Source: Caproicibacter sp047833665
GTDB taxonomy: Bacteria; Bacillota; Clostridia; Oscillospirales; Acutalibacteraceae
Direction: 5' to 3'
Length of the DNA: 64,000 nt
Assembly (NCBI GenBank): GCA_047833665.1
Contig: CP181261.1
Coordinates: 1,984,001-2,048,000, forward strand
Positions 1 to 7,935 of this stretch are shown piece after piece. The stretch's first letter is position 1; every line of letters begins with the position of its first letter. Under the pieces are notes generated by a model. That model was not told where the DNA came from and ran no database searches. It was given only the letters and a program-made list of their open reading frames with translations. The position numbers were made by a program, and so were the translations under genes.

Positions 1-721
1 CTTTATATTTTTCTTTTAAATACTCCGCCACCGCAGCAACTTGTTCGTAAGTTGCATAATTTGTGAAGTTGTATTTGTGCGGAAGCGTTATTGCGGGATC
101 AAATGTTATTTTCGCCGTCATTTGCCAGTCAACTTCAATTTTGACACCATTACCCTCTGCCAAAACGGTGGTTGGGGAAAAGAACCCATTCGGAACGTTC
201 TCGCCCACCTGTTCAAATTTTTTCCGAATGGCAGCCTGCGTTTTTTCATTCGGAGCGTTGTCGGTGATTTCCAGGCTATCGGCGTCCATACCCAACCTAG
301 TCGCAACATTGAGCAGAAACTCTTTCATCTTATCAAAATCAGCATCGGAAACCTGATTGTTTTCATCATAAGCCATTGTGTTTTCGTAAACAGGCAATGA
401 GGAAATCCCCGCAGTTTCAGTCCATGGATTATGATTCACAATTTCCGAAATATCATATGCCTTGTATCCCTCAAAACCCATTGCTCCGCCTGAATCCTCT
501 GTGATTGAAAGCATTGGCAGATTCCCCGGTTCGGGCTCAGTCTCGACCGGATTTGCGGGAATCATTTTGATAATCGTAAGCACGGCTAAAGTAAGGCAAG
601 CAGCTAAAGCCCCCCATTTTATCCAACGGCGCTTCCTTGTTGCCTTTGCTGCGGGATTCGCCTCGGCAATATATTCCTCGGAAATTTCTCCGATCTTTTC
701 AAGGAGCTTTTCATTTTTCAT
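1..721 (-). CDS. Anti-sigma-like membrane protein, partial (C-terminus outside the window)
   Basis: An open frame of 240 codons runs without a stop from an ATG at 721 to the window edge. The first ~35 residues are charged and cytoplasmic in character. They end in KRRWIKW and are followed by one hydrophobic stretch (GALAACLTLAVLTII), then a long polar, probably extracytoplasmic part. The ATG overlaps the stop of the upstream sigma-factor gene as ATGA, so the two are translationally coupled. A one-membrane-segment protein coupled to an ECF sigma factor is usually its anti-sigma factor. No zinc HxxxCxxC anti-sigma motif is visible and I do not recognise the outer domain, so the role is inferred from position and topology. 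Confidence 0.7.
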   Translation of the reverse strand, partial: MKNEKLLEKIGEISEEYIAEANPAAKATRKRRWIKWGALAACLTLAVLTIIKMIPANPVETEPEPGNLPMLSITEDSGGAMGFEGYKAYDISEIVNHNPWTETAGISSLPVYENTMAYDENNQVSDADFDKMKEFLLNVATRLGMDADSLEITDNAPNEKTQAAIRKKFEQVGENVPNGFFSPTTVLAEGNGVKIEVDWQMTAKITFDPAITLPHKYNFTNYATYEQVAAVAEYLKEKYK

Positions 722-1278
722 ATGGTAATCCCTTCCTTCTCAAGATATGTTTTCAGTGCGTTTCTCACACGGAACAACAGGGATTTCGTCTGACTTTCGC
801 TGCTGTCGTACAGGTCTGCAAGTTCCTTTATCGGCATCAAATACCAATATCGCTGAACAAATATCATGCGCTTTTTATGCGGCAATTCTGCAAGAAAACT
901 GTTAAGCGCTTCCACCAGTAATTTCTCATCTGTTGCCTGTTCTGGATCCGACGATGCCGGAATGCAGTCATTCAGTTCAGACAAAGCAAGAGGCACTTCC
1001 CCAAAGCCTCGTTTTTCAGCAGTAAATCTTTTATACCTATTGAGGGAAAGATTACGGGTTATTTTCCCTAAAAACACGGATAAGCGCTTCGGCCGCCGCG
1101 GAGGCATGGCATTCCATGCGCGCAGATATGTATCATTCACGCATTCCTCTGAATCTTCATCGTTATGCAGGATGTTATGCGCAATAGAATAGCAATACCG
1201 ACCGTATTTGTTTGATGTTTCAGTAATAGCAGATTCAGAGCGCTCCCAATACAGGTCAATGATTTTGCTGTCTTCCAT
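718..1278 (-). CDS. RNA polymerase ECF-type sigma-70 factor
   Basis: A 186-residue protein with the two-domain layout of sigma-70 family ECF factors. Region 2 lies at about residues 20-90 (YCYSIAHNILHNDEDSEECV, then TYLRAWNAMPP). A C-terminal region 4 helix-turn-helix lies at about 125-180 (PHKKRMIFVQRYWYLMPIKE, then SESQTKSLLFRVRNALKTYL). It would direct RNA polymerase to a small regulon, probably under control of the coupled membrane protein that starts inside its stop codon. The start is supported by a very strong ribosome site (AGGAGGGGGG) a few bases upstream. The inducing signal and targets cannot be read from the sequence. Confidence 0.9.
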   Translation of the reverse strand: MEDSKIIDLYWERSESAITETSNKYGRYCYSIAHNILHNDEDSEECVNDTYLRAWNAMPPRRPKRLSVFLGKITRNLSLNRYKRFTAEKRGFGEVPLALSELNDCIPASSDPEQATDEKLLVEALNSFLAELPHKKRMIFVQRYWYLMPIKELADLYDSSESQTKSLLFRVRNALKTYLEKEGITI

Positions 1279-1356
1279 ACATCATCCCCCCTCCTTTGCA
1301 GCGTAAAAGCCTTCACTATAATAGACCACAAAAAATAAGCTGCGTTGCACAAATGT

Positions 1357-1380
1357 ATACAATTCAATATACAATTCAAT
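1357..1380. repeat. 12-bp tandem direct repeat (2 copies)
   Basis: ATACAATTCAAT occurs twice head to tail, about 80 bp upstream of the sigma-factor start. It could be a regulator site or chance in an AT-rich stretch. Confidence 0.5.
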
Positions 1381-1447
1381 CTGCATGACAGAGTTTATCA
1401 TCGATATAACGAAATTATTGCCTACAAGAATGATATATCAGCAAGTT

Positions 1448-1475
1448 AAAAGGGGCAAGCATGATAGCTTACCCC
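1448..1475 (-). terminator. Hairpin with short T-run, downstream of the tRNA-like sequence
   Basis: Read on the minus strand, GGGGTAAGC pairs with GCTTGCCCC around a short loop and is followed by TTTT. It sits about 85 bp downstream of the tRNA-like relic, where a tRNA terminator would be expected. Confidence 0.45.
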
Positions 1476-1561
1476 AAAAATTACTGTGGAAACAACACAA
1501 ATCCCAATTCTTCACCCGTAGGAATTTCCTATTCGCGAAGAGTTCGGATTATATATGCTTA

Positions 1562-1637
1562 GAATGACTCGTGGGATTCGAATTCACGATTTGTGCATTA
1601 CGAATGGCTCCTCTGCCAATTCTGCCGCAGAAACATT
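1562..1637 (-). other. Decayed tRNA-like sequence (Thr-CGU-like anticodon region)
   Basis: The minus strand contains tRNA landmarks in the right order over 76 nt. The acceptor arms AATGTTT and AGTCATT pair at 6 of 7 positions including one wobble. A D-arm CTGC/GCAG encloses a GG-containing loop, TTCGTAA sits in the anticodon-loop position (anticodon CGT), and TTCGAAT sits in the T-loop position. The anticodon stem pairs at only 2 of 5 positions and the T stem at 3 of 5, and there is no linker before the D arm. It is more likely a pseudo-tRNA than a working one. The rest of 1385-1860 holds no gene I can support. Confidence 0.35.
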
Positions 1638-1863
1638 TATTGCGTAAGATTGATAGGACAGATAACATGGTTTGCCAAGAACTGCAAAACCTCGTTTGGA
1701 ATTGTAAGCCTCGCGAAATCTGTCATAGAAAAAGTCATCCCGCTGAGAGCGGCATACCGCTACGAAGCTGTGCTCTGCGCCGTCGTCTGATGCTTTCCGT
1801 CTGCGGCAAGTAACTGCTCCTGCAAACTCTTTTTAACGCTATTATGAAAGGATGATCGCGACT

Positions 1864-2820
1864 TTACAGCGTGTATTTTATAACAACTGCCAAGGCAATG
1901 GTAAGCGCATACACAGAGTTTATTAATACAAAGTTTTTTACTGCCAATACAAAGGTCTCCGCTTTACTCTGTTTCTCATAAAAGCGTTTGATATTTTTTT
2001 GCACCGGAATCACGGTAACAAAGGAAATGAGACAAACCAGCGGAAGAATTTTTAAGAGTAGTAAAATCAGCATAGCTGCATAGCCGATATAGTACAATAT
2101 TTGATACACTTTTAAGGACTTGTCCCTGCCGATATACAGCGGAAGAGTATATCGTCTGTTTTCAAAATCATCCTGCATATCGCAAATATTATTCGCCAGC
2201 ATGATGTTAGCGATTCCAACTACAGCGGGCAATGATATGAGAAAAATGAGCAATATTTCAGGAATATTCATTCGAATATCCAATACTCCTTGTTGAAAAT
2301 CAAGAGATAACAACTCTCTGTTATAAACATGAATATAAACTGCCAATAACGGGATCACAAAACCCATAAACCCACCGGAAAAAATTTCACCGAACGGAGT
2401 CCGAGAAATAGGAACAGGTCCAAAAGAATAGAGTATCCCTACCGCGAAGGAAACGGCTCCTATCAACAAAACAACATAATCTGTGTTCAAAAACAATATT
2501 AGGCCAAAAGCTATCGCCAGAAACAGTAAAACTGCAATCACAGTGAGAACCGTAGAGTCTTTGAGCTTATCCCTCGCGATGGCATTATATTGTTCATATC
2601 CGAATCCGTGTCGTTTTACTGCTTTTTTATAATCCATATAGTTGTTAATGGCGGTGGTAGCCATATCAATGCAGAGCAGCGATATCAACATCAGCAAGAA
2701 ATTCTTAGCGTTAAATGTATCAAATCGGTATAAGGCATAGAAAGTACCAAACAAGAATGGGATGATGCTGGCAACTTTCGTTTGCAACTCCACTAATTTT
2801 AAAAAACTTTTTATAGACAT
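1864..2820 (-). CDS. menA: UbiA-family prenyltransferase, MenA-like
   Basis: A 318-residue polytopic membrane protein of the UbiA superfamily. The first aspartate-type motif is NNYMDYKKA (about residues 78-86). The second is NNICDMQDD near residue 210. About eight hydrophobic segments are visible. The opening (SIKSFLKLVELQTKVASIIP) matches 1,4-dihydroxy-2-naphthoate polyprenyltransferases, which attach a prenyl chain to DHNA in menaquinone synthesis. I place the start at the ATG preceded by GAGGGA, because a 13-codon upstream extension lacks family similarity. No other menaquinone gene is in the window, so the exact acceptor is uncertain. Confidence 0.8.
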   Translation of the reverse strand: MSIKSFLKLVELQTKVASIIPFLFGTFYALYRFDTFNAKNFLLMLISLLCIDMATTAINNYMDYKKAVKRHGFGYEQYNAIARDKLKDSTVLTVIAVLLFLAIAFGLILFLNTDYVVLLIGAVSFAVGILYSFGPVPISRTPFGEIFSGGFMGFVIPLLAVYIHVYNRELLSLDFQQGVLDIRMNIPEILLIFLISLPAVVGIANIMLANNICDMQDDFENRRYTLPLYIGRDKSLKVYQILYYIGYAAMLILLLLKILPLVCLISFVTVIPVQKNIKRFYEKQSKAETFVLAVKNFVLINSVYALTIALAVVIKYTL

Positions 2821-2934
2821 GCCCACGGTCCCTCTTTTATATAAGACTTGTTGTTTCAACTCTTTTGCGCAAATAATGCATTCACAGTTGAATGTTTAAA
2901 CGGCAAAATGCTGTCTATACAGTTCTACGTTGAG

Positions 2935-3345
2935 TCAGGCAATTGATTTGGAAACATTGCTGCGCTCAAACCCCAAATAACGCGTGCCCTGAAAAGTCAG
3001 CTTGCCCCTGTCTTTTTCCACGAGCATTCCATATTCGGTATTCGGAACTTTAAACTCCATTCGGTCACCACTGGCCACTTCAAATGTAACATAATAGCTG
3101 GTATAGGATGACGTGTGGTGCATATTGGTTTCGTTATGGTGATGATACCGTACGTCTGCACGCTTTGCCACTACCGTTGCTTCTACCGTCAGAACCGGTG
3201 AATCATTATTTTTCTTCCACTGTTTTACACTCCTCACAGTGTACACAATGAATATTCCGAATACAAAAATAAATCCCAATATCACAATAAAAGGAATCGC
3301 TTGGAACATGATGCTGATTCCGGTAATAGGTAAATGATCTATCAT
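2935..3345 (-). CDS. DUF2500 family membrane-anchored protein
   Basis: A 136-residue protein with one N-terminal membrane segment (about residues 17-38) followed by a soluble domain. The soluble part has the DUF2500 pattern: VEATVVAKRADV, a His-rich loop (RYHHHNETNMHH), YYVTFEVASGDRMEF and a closing GxLTFQGTRYLGFER. The family has no established function. The ATG follows AAAGGAGGACAAT, a strong ribosome site. It lies 115 bp upstream of the prenyltransferase on the same strand. Co-transcription is possible but not evident. Confidence 0.85.
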   Translation of the reverse strand: MIDHLPITGISIMFQAIPFIVILGFIFVFGIFIVYTVRSVKQWKKNNDSPVLTVEATVVAKRADVRYHHHNETNMHHTSSYTSYYVTFEVASGDRMEFKVPNTEYGMLVEKDRGKLTFQGTRYLGFERSNVSKSIA

Positions 3346-3665
3346 ATTGTCCTCCTTTTTCGGCGGCTTTCCGCCCTGCGATGTAAAACTGTTACAATTA
3401 TATCAAATAACTCGGGTGTTGAAAATAAAAAACCGAAAAGAGCGATGAAATATTTGGGGTTTTACGGCCGGAAATCGTGTGGCTTATGCCTAAACTGTGC
3501 AAAAAAATTCCGCAAAAATGCCATGACACTGCACAGCAAGCATAAAAGATTTTTTATTCTAATTATGTAAATCAAACGCTTAACGAATAAAAGAACTCTT
3601 TTAGGTGGTATGCAATGCAGATTTGCGGACAGAATAATGGCAGTATGATTAGGGAGGTTCCTCAC

Positions 3666-4097
3666 GTGCTGGCTGTTATTTTCAGCATTCTTGCAGGCGC
3701 TGCAATGAGTGTTCAAGGGGTTATGAATACGCGTCTGAGCGGCCGCATTGGACTTTATGAATCGAATGTGATTGTGCAGGGCGTAGCATTTCTGTTATCC
3801 ATCCTTGCTCTGCTGTTCCTTGGCAAAGGAAATTTTGCGGAACTTGGGGGCATCAATAAAATTTATCTGCTCGGCGGTTTTTTAGGGATTGTCATCACCA
3901 TTGCCGTGATGCTCGCCATTAAGGGTTTAGGACCAACCATTGCGGTCTCCATCATTCTTATTTCACAGCTCGTGGTCGCCGCATTGATCGACGGCTTTGG
4001 ACTTTTTGATACAGAACGCATCCCTTTTGGCTGGCAGAAATTCGCAGGGGTTGCACTGATGATCGGCGGAGTTTTGCTTTTTAAATGGGAAATTTGA
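3666..4097 (+). CDS. DMT-family transporter, DUF606/YdcZ type
   Basis: A small membrane protein of about 143 residues with four to five hydrophobic segments. Near the N-terminus it reads AGAAMSVQGVMNTRLSGRIG, the signature of DUF606 (YdcZ-like) members of the drug/metabolite transporter superfamily. The frame stays open to an ATG at 3615. I prefer the GTG at 3666 because GGAGG lies 8 bases upstream and the resulting length and hydrophobic start fit the family. Substrate is unknown. Confidence 0.8.
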   Translation: MLAVIFSILAGAAMSVQGVMNTRLSGRIGLYESNVIVQGVAFLLSILALLFLGKGNFAELGGINKIYLLGGFLGIVITIAVMLAIKGLGPTIAVSIILISQLVVAALIDGFGLFDTERIPFGWQKFAGVALMIGGVLLFKWEI

Positions 4098-4162
4098 TAT
4101 GAATTTCCTTTTCTATATTCACAATTTAATATACTGAATGTTCGAAAGGATGAGTTTGTTTC

Positions 4163-4348
4163 ATGTATTCCTATCAAAAGACAGAACCCGGCCAATGGAG
4201 CGTCGGCATGTTTACAAAAGACGGTGAATGGAAAACCGAAAGCGTTTGGTATACTGCTGAAGAAGCAGCCGAACGCGCTCATTGGCTCAACGGCGGAAAA
4301 ACTCCGCTTATGGATGACGATGAAGCAACATCCAATGGGCAAAGATAA
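4163..4348 (+). CDS. Small hypothetical protein, 61 aa
   Basis: A short acidic, aromatic-rich protein (opening MYSYQKTEPGQWSVGMFTKD) with repeated W and E residues and no membrane segment. An AAAGGA ribosome site stands 13 bases before the ATG. It lies 65 bp behind the DMT transporter and is followed by a hairpin, so it may be the last gene of that unit. I do not recognise the family. Composition suggests a small alpha/beta fold. Confidence 0.6.
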   Translation: MYSYQKTEPGQWSVGMFTKDGEWKTESVWYTAEEAAERAHWLNGGKTPLMDDDEATSNGQR

Positions 4349-4400
4349 AAACAACTCAATCGCTGCAAAACAGCTTTCAACAATTATTTTCAAAGATGAA

Positions 4401-4435
4401 GGCCCGAAAAAGCATTTATAACGCTTTTTCGGGCC
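4401..4435. terminator. Strong hairpin between convergent units
   Basis: GGCCCGAAAAAGC and GCTTTTTCGGGCC form a 13-bp perfect stem around a 9-nt loop. The T-run is weak on both sides. Its place between the rightward small ORF and the leftward livF suggests shared termination. Confidence 0.65.
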
Positions 4436-4513
4436 TTATTGGAGTCGATGACAAAATGAAAAAAACAGATGCGGATTCATGTTATAAAAACACATCATAG
4501 TATATCAAGGGAT

Positions 4514-5218
4514 TTATCCCCCCAGATAGGCCTGTTTTACGGCGCTGTCTTGCAACAGATCGGAGGCTTTTCCTTCCAGAACAATACTGCCTGTTTCTAT
4601 TACATAGGCGCGGTTGGCAATCGAAAGCGCCATGTGCGCATTTTGCTCAACCAACAAGATCGTTGTTCCGGATTGATTGATTTCCTGAATGATGCTGAAT
4701 ATCTCCTGCACAATAATCGGTGCAAGCCCCATGGACGGCTCATCTAATAATAGAATTTTTGGTCTTGCCATCAGGGCTCTGCCCATGGCGAGCATTTGCT
4801 GTTCCCCACCGCTCAGAGTTCCGCCGCGCTGTTTCATACGTTCTTTCAGTCTTGGGAATTTGCTAAAAACCATCTCAAAATCTTTTTTAATGCCATTATC
4901 ATCTTTTCGGCAGTAAGCTCCAAGCTGCAAATTTTCCATAACCGTGAGATTTGAAAAAATCCTGCGGCCCTCCGGCACATGGGAAATTCCCAGATAAGGA
5001 ATTTGGTGTGCGGGATAACCGTTCAGCGTTTCTCCTTGGAAGGTAATTGTCCCGCTCCGAATGGGTGCAAGGCCGGAAATTGCGCGGAGCGTGGAGGTCT
5101 TACCCGCTCCATTTGCACCGATTAGCGTCACAATTTCGCCTTCGTTTACCTCGATATTGATATCCCTTAACGCATGAATAGCACCGTAATATACATTTAA
5201 ATTTTCAATTTTAAGCAT
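4514..5218 (-). CDS. livF: Branched-chain amino acid ABC transporter ATP-binding protein LivF
   Basis: A 234-residue ABC ATPase with Walker A GANGAGKTS, signature LSGGEQQMLAMGRALMARP, Walker B ILLLDEPSMGL and H-loop region TTILLVEQNAH. The opening MLKIENLNVYYGAIHALRDI is typical of LivF. The start overlaps the livG stop by 8 bases and has a GGGGGAGGAGG ribosome site. The open frame extends 19 codons further, but those lie inside livG. With LivG it powers import through LivH and LivM. Confidence 0.95.
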   Translation of the reverse strand: MLKIENLNVYYGAIHALRDINIEVNEGEIVTLIGANGAGKTSTLRAISGLAPIRSGTITFQGETLNGYPAHQIPYLGISHVPEGRRIFSNLTVMENLQLGAYCRKDDNGIKKDFEMVFSKFPRLKERMKQRGGTLSGGEQQMLAMGRALMARPKILLLDEPSMGLAPIIVQEIFSIIQEINQSGTTILLVEQNAHMALSIANRAYVIETGSIVLEGKASDLLQDSAVKQAYLGG

Positions 5219-5984
5219 CGGCAGCCTCCTCCCCCAGATATGCCTCAATAACTCTTTTGTTGCTCTTGATTTCATCAGGAGAACCCTGCGCTATCATCTT
5301 GCCATAGTCCAGCACAACGATATTTTCGCAGACTCCCATAACCAATTTCATATCGTGTTCAATGAGAAGGATGGCAATGTGAAACTCTTTGCGAATCCAC
5401 TGGATTAGCTCCATCAATTCCTGTGTTTCCTGTGGGTTCATTCCAGCAGCCGGTTCATCTAAAAGAAGAAGCTTAGGCTGCGCTGCCAGCGCACGGGCAA
5501 TTTCCAGCCGCCGCTGCTGTCCATAGGGAAGATTGGAAGCTTTTTCATCTTTCAGTTCATGCAAACCAAAAATTTTCAAAAGATCTTCCGCTTTTTTCCG
5601 AATAATTTCCTCCTGCTTAAAATAGGATGGCAGGCGAAGAATGGAAGACGCCAAAGAATAATTTGCCTGATACGCAAATGAGATTTTTACATTATCCAGC
5701 ACGCTCAGGTTCTTCATTAAACGAATATTTTGAAACGTTCTGGAAATTTTTTTCTTCGCTATTAGATGGGGCGCATTCCCATGAATCTCTTCCCCGTTAA
5801 AAATGATTTTTCCGCTGGTAGGGGCATACACTCCTGTCAGCATATTAAATATCGTGGTCTTCCCGGCACCGTTTGGGCCGATTAGACCAAAAAGATCATT
5901 TTCTTCCATTGAAAGAGAAAAATCTGAAACAGCCGTAAGTCCTCCGAATTGAATGGTAATATGATCAATTTCAAGCAGCGACAT
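5211..5984 (-). CDS. livG: Branched-chain amino acid ABC transporter ATP-binding protein LivG
   Basis: A 257-residue ABC ATPase with Walker A GPNGAGKTT, LivG-type ISRTFQNIRLMKNLSVLDNV, signature LPYGQQRRLEIARALAAQP, Walker B LLLLDEPAAGMNP and ILLIEHDMKLVMGVCENIVV. The LPYGQQ variant of the signature is normal for LivG. It overlaps livM by 14 bases upstream and livF by 8 bases downstream, so the ATPases are translationally coupled to the permease genes. Confidence 0.95.
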   Translation of the reverse strand: MSLLEIDHITIQFGGLTAVSDFSLSMEENDLFGLIGPNGAGKTTIFNMLTGVYAPTSGKIIFNGEEIHGNAPHLIAKKKISRTFQNIRLMKNLSVLDNVKISFAYQANYSLASSILRLPSYFKQEEIIRKKAEDLLKIFGLHELKDEKASNLPYGQQRRLEIARALAAQPKLLLLDEPAAGMNPQETQELMELIQWIRKEFHIAILLIEHDMKLVMGVCENIVVLDYGKMIAQGSPDEIKSNKRVIEAYLGEEAADA

Positions 5985-6939
5985 GGTCTTTGCTCCCTTC
6001 CGACAGTTTGCTTGCGGTAAATTTAGTGCGCAGCAAACCGGTAATGCGGATATTTTTTACTCTGAGAATCATGATAATGATCAGCAGCAAAGGATAAATC
6101 ACCATTCTCAGGTCGCCGAGGAAACGAAGAACTTCCGGCAGAAGAGTTAAGATGCTTGTGGACAGTATGCAGCCAACAAAGCTTCCGGTTCCGCCTAACA
6201 CAACGTATATAACAAAGTCGATGGATTTTAGGAAATTAAAGCTGTTCGGGTCAATGAACATCATCAAAAATGCATAAAGTCCTCCCGCGAACCCGGCAAA
6301 AAATGCACCTGTGGTAAAGGCCATGATTTTATATTTCGTCGTATTAATCCCCATGGCCTCGGCGGCAATCTCATCTTCTCTTACCGCAAGCATAGCACGT
6401 CCTTGGTTGGCATGAACAATATTATACAAGATAGCAATTGCTGCAATCATTGAAAAGAAGACCCATGGAAATGTTGTCTTTGGCGGAATTCCCGCCAAAC
6501 CCTGCGCTCCGCCTAAAGCCGAGATGTTTTGGATGGCTACCACTACAATCTGGCAAAAACCGAGTGTGGTAATCGCAAGATAGTCTCCCTTCAGCCTCAA
6601 GGTGGGCAAGCCGATTAAAAATCCGAAAACAGCTGCCACAATTCCTCCGAAAATTAGAGCAATCAAAAACGGTATGCCGGTTTTCATTTGAATGAAAGCG
6701 GCCGAATATGCTCCAATCGCCATAAAAGCCGAATGCCCAAGGGTCAGCTGGCCGGTGTAATTGATAATCAAGTTGGTGCTTAGCGCTAAAATCACATTGA
6801 TGCAAATAATCATAAGAATCTGCTTATAATACGCATCAATCAAATTAATTTGAATGAAATAACTGAGTGCGCCAAACAAGATTAGGGAACCAATCAAAAA
6901 GACGGCGCCTTTCTTTAAATAGGATTTCAAACCGCCCAC
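5971..6939 (-). CDS. livM: Branched-chain amino acid ABC transporter permease LivM
   Basis: A 322-residue permease with about nine hydrophobic segments. It has LivM landmarks: NYTGQLTLGHSAFMAIGAYS early, LPTLRLKGDYLAITTLGF in the middle, and the ATPase-contact region VREDEIAAEAMGINTTKYKI. It pairs with LivH to form the membrane channel. The start is directly behind the livH stop with no gap, and the end overlaps livG. Confidence 0.95.
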   Translation of the reverse strand: MGGLKSYLKKGAVFLIGSLILFGALSYFIQINLIDAYYKQILMIICINVILALSTNLIINYTGQLTLGHSAFMAIGAYSAAFIQMKTGIPFLIALIFGGIVAAVFGFLIGLPTLRLKGDYLAITTLGFCQIVVVAIQNISALGGAQGLAGIPPKTTFPWVFFSMIAAIAILYNIVHANQGRAMLAVREDEIAAEAMGINTTKYKIMAFTTGAFFAGFAGGLYAFLMMFIDPNSFNFLKSIDFVIYVVLGGTGSFVGCILSTSILTLLPEVLRFLGDLRMVIYPLLLIIIMILRVKNIRITGLLRTKFTASKLSEGSKDHVAA

Positions 6940-7824
6940 CTACACTTTCTCTTTAACCGTCTTGCCCAGAAGGCCGGACGGCTTGATAATCAAAATCGCG
7001 ATTAATATGACAAACGCAACAGCACCGGATATTTTGGAATTGATAGCCGCCATAAAGGTTTCCACCACGCCCAGAATAATGCCGCCCATGAAGGCACCGG
7101 GAATCAGTCCGATTCCACCGAGTACCGCAGCTACAAAAGACTTGATGCCGGGCATCATTCCCATATAGGGGTCAAGGCTTGAATACAAAATGGCAACCAA
7201 CATGCCGGCTGCACCCGCCAAAGCCGAACCAATCGCGAAAGTCATCGATATGGTGGTGTTGACATTGATACCCATCAGTGCGGCAGCGTCTTTGTCCAAA
7301 GAAGTGGCACGCATGGCCCTTCCCATTTTTGTGTAGTTTACAAAAAGATTGAGCAAAATCAGCAGCAGCAAAGAAATGCCAAGAATAATCAGATGCAGTG
7401 AATCTGTACGGACCGGCCCAAACATAATGCTTTGCTGTTTCAAAATATAACCGGGATATGTCCGCGGGTTTGCTCCGAACAAAACATTGAAACCGTTTTC
7501 CAGCAGCAGCGATACACCGATGGCCGTAATCAGCAAATTGATATTGCTGCTTCTGCGCAGCGGTTTATATGCAATTTTTTCAATTAAGACACCCAGCAGA
7601 GCCGAGCCCAACATGGCAATTAGGAGCGTTGGAACAAACGGCAGATGGGTATAGGTTGCTACAAAAAAGCCGATGTAAGCCCCTACCATATAAATATCGC
7701 AGTGTGCGAAGTTGATCAAACCAATGATACCATAGACCATCGTGTAACCCAGTGCGATGAGTGCATAAACGCTGCCTAAGGAAATTCCGTTGATCAACTG
7801 TTGCAGAAATTCAATCATAGACAC
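6940..7824 (-). CDS. livH: Branched-chain amino acid ABC transporter permease LivH
   Basis: A 294-residue inner-membrane permease. LivH hallmarks are LQQLINGISLGSVYALIALG at the N-terminus, GLINFAHCDIYMVGAYIG, and the coupling-helix region MGRAMRATSLDKDAAALMGI. A GTG start at 7824 and an in-frame ATG two codons on are both possible. An AAAGGGGGC ribosome site fits either. About 110 bp with a strong hairpin separate it from livJ. Confidence 0.95.
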   Translation of the reverse strand: MSMIEFLQQLINGISLGSVYALIALGYTMVYGIIGLINFAHCDIYMVGAYIGFFVATYTHLPFVPTLLIAMLGSALLGVLIEKIAYKPLRRSSNINLLITAIGVSLLLENGFNVLFGANPRTYPGYILKQQSIMFGPVRTDSLHLIILGISLLLLILLNLFVNYTKMGRAMRATSLDKDAAALMGINVNTTISMTFAIGSALAGAAGMLVAILYSSLDPYMGMMPGIKSFVAAVLGGIGLIPGAFMGGIILGVVETFMAAINSKISGAVAFVILIAILIIKPSGLLGKTVKEKV

Positions 7825-7867
7825 TTTGTTGCCCCCTTTGTAAGAGTGATGCGTTTTTAAGAACCAT

Positions 7868-7901
7868 GAGCATACTTCCCCCCTAGTGGGGAAGTATGCT
7901 C
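7868..7901 (-). promoter_or_regulatory. Intercistronic hairpin between livJ and livH
   Basis: GAGCATACTTCCCC and GGGGAAGTATGCTC form a 14-bp perfect stem with a 6-nt loop. No T-run follows in the direction of transcription, so it is more likely an mRNA-stabilising or processing element than a full terminator. Such elements commonly let the binding protein be made in excess over the permeases. Confidence 0.6.
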
Positions 7902-7935
7902 TGACTGACCAGCAACAGTCAATCTGCAGCAGGGT

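Noticed and set aside
1571..1813. ORFs of 65-80 codons in the 1.4-1.86 kb gap
   Set aside because: They overlap the tRNA-like sequence, lack ribosome sites, and show no recognisable motif. They could be remnants but cannot be supported.
3334..3570. Rightward ORF with a CGLCLNC pair of cysteines
   Set aside because: It starts inside the DUF2500 gene on the other strand and has no ribosome site before the possible internal ATG.
4401..4435. Claim of a strong terminator for liv operon
   Set aside because: The stem is perfect, but neither side has a good T-run. It is listed as a shared hairpin only.
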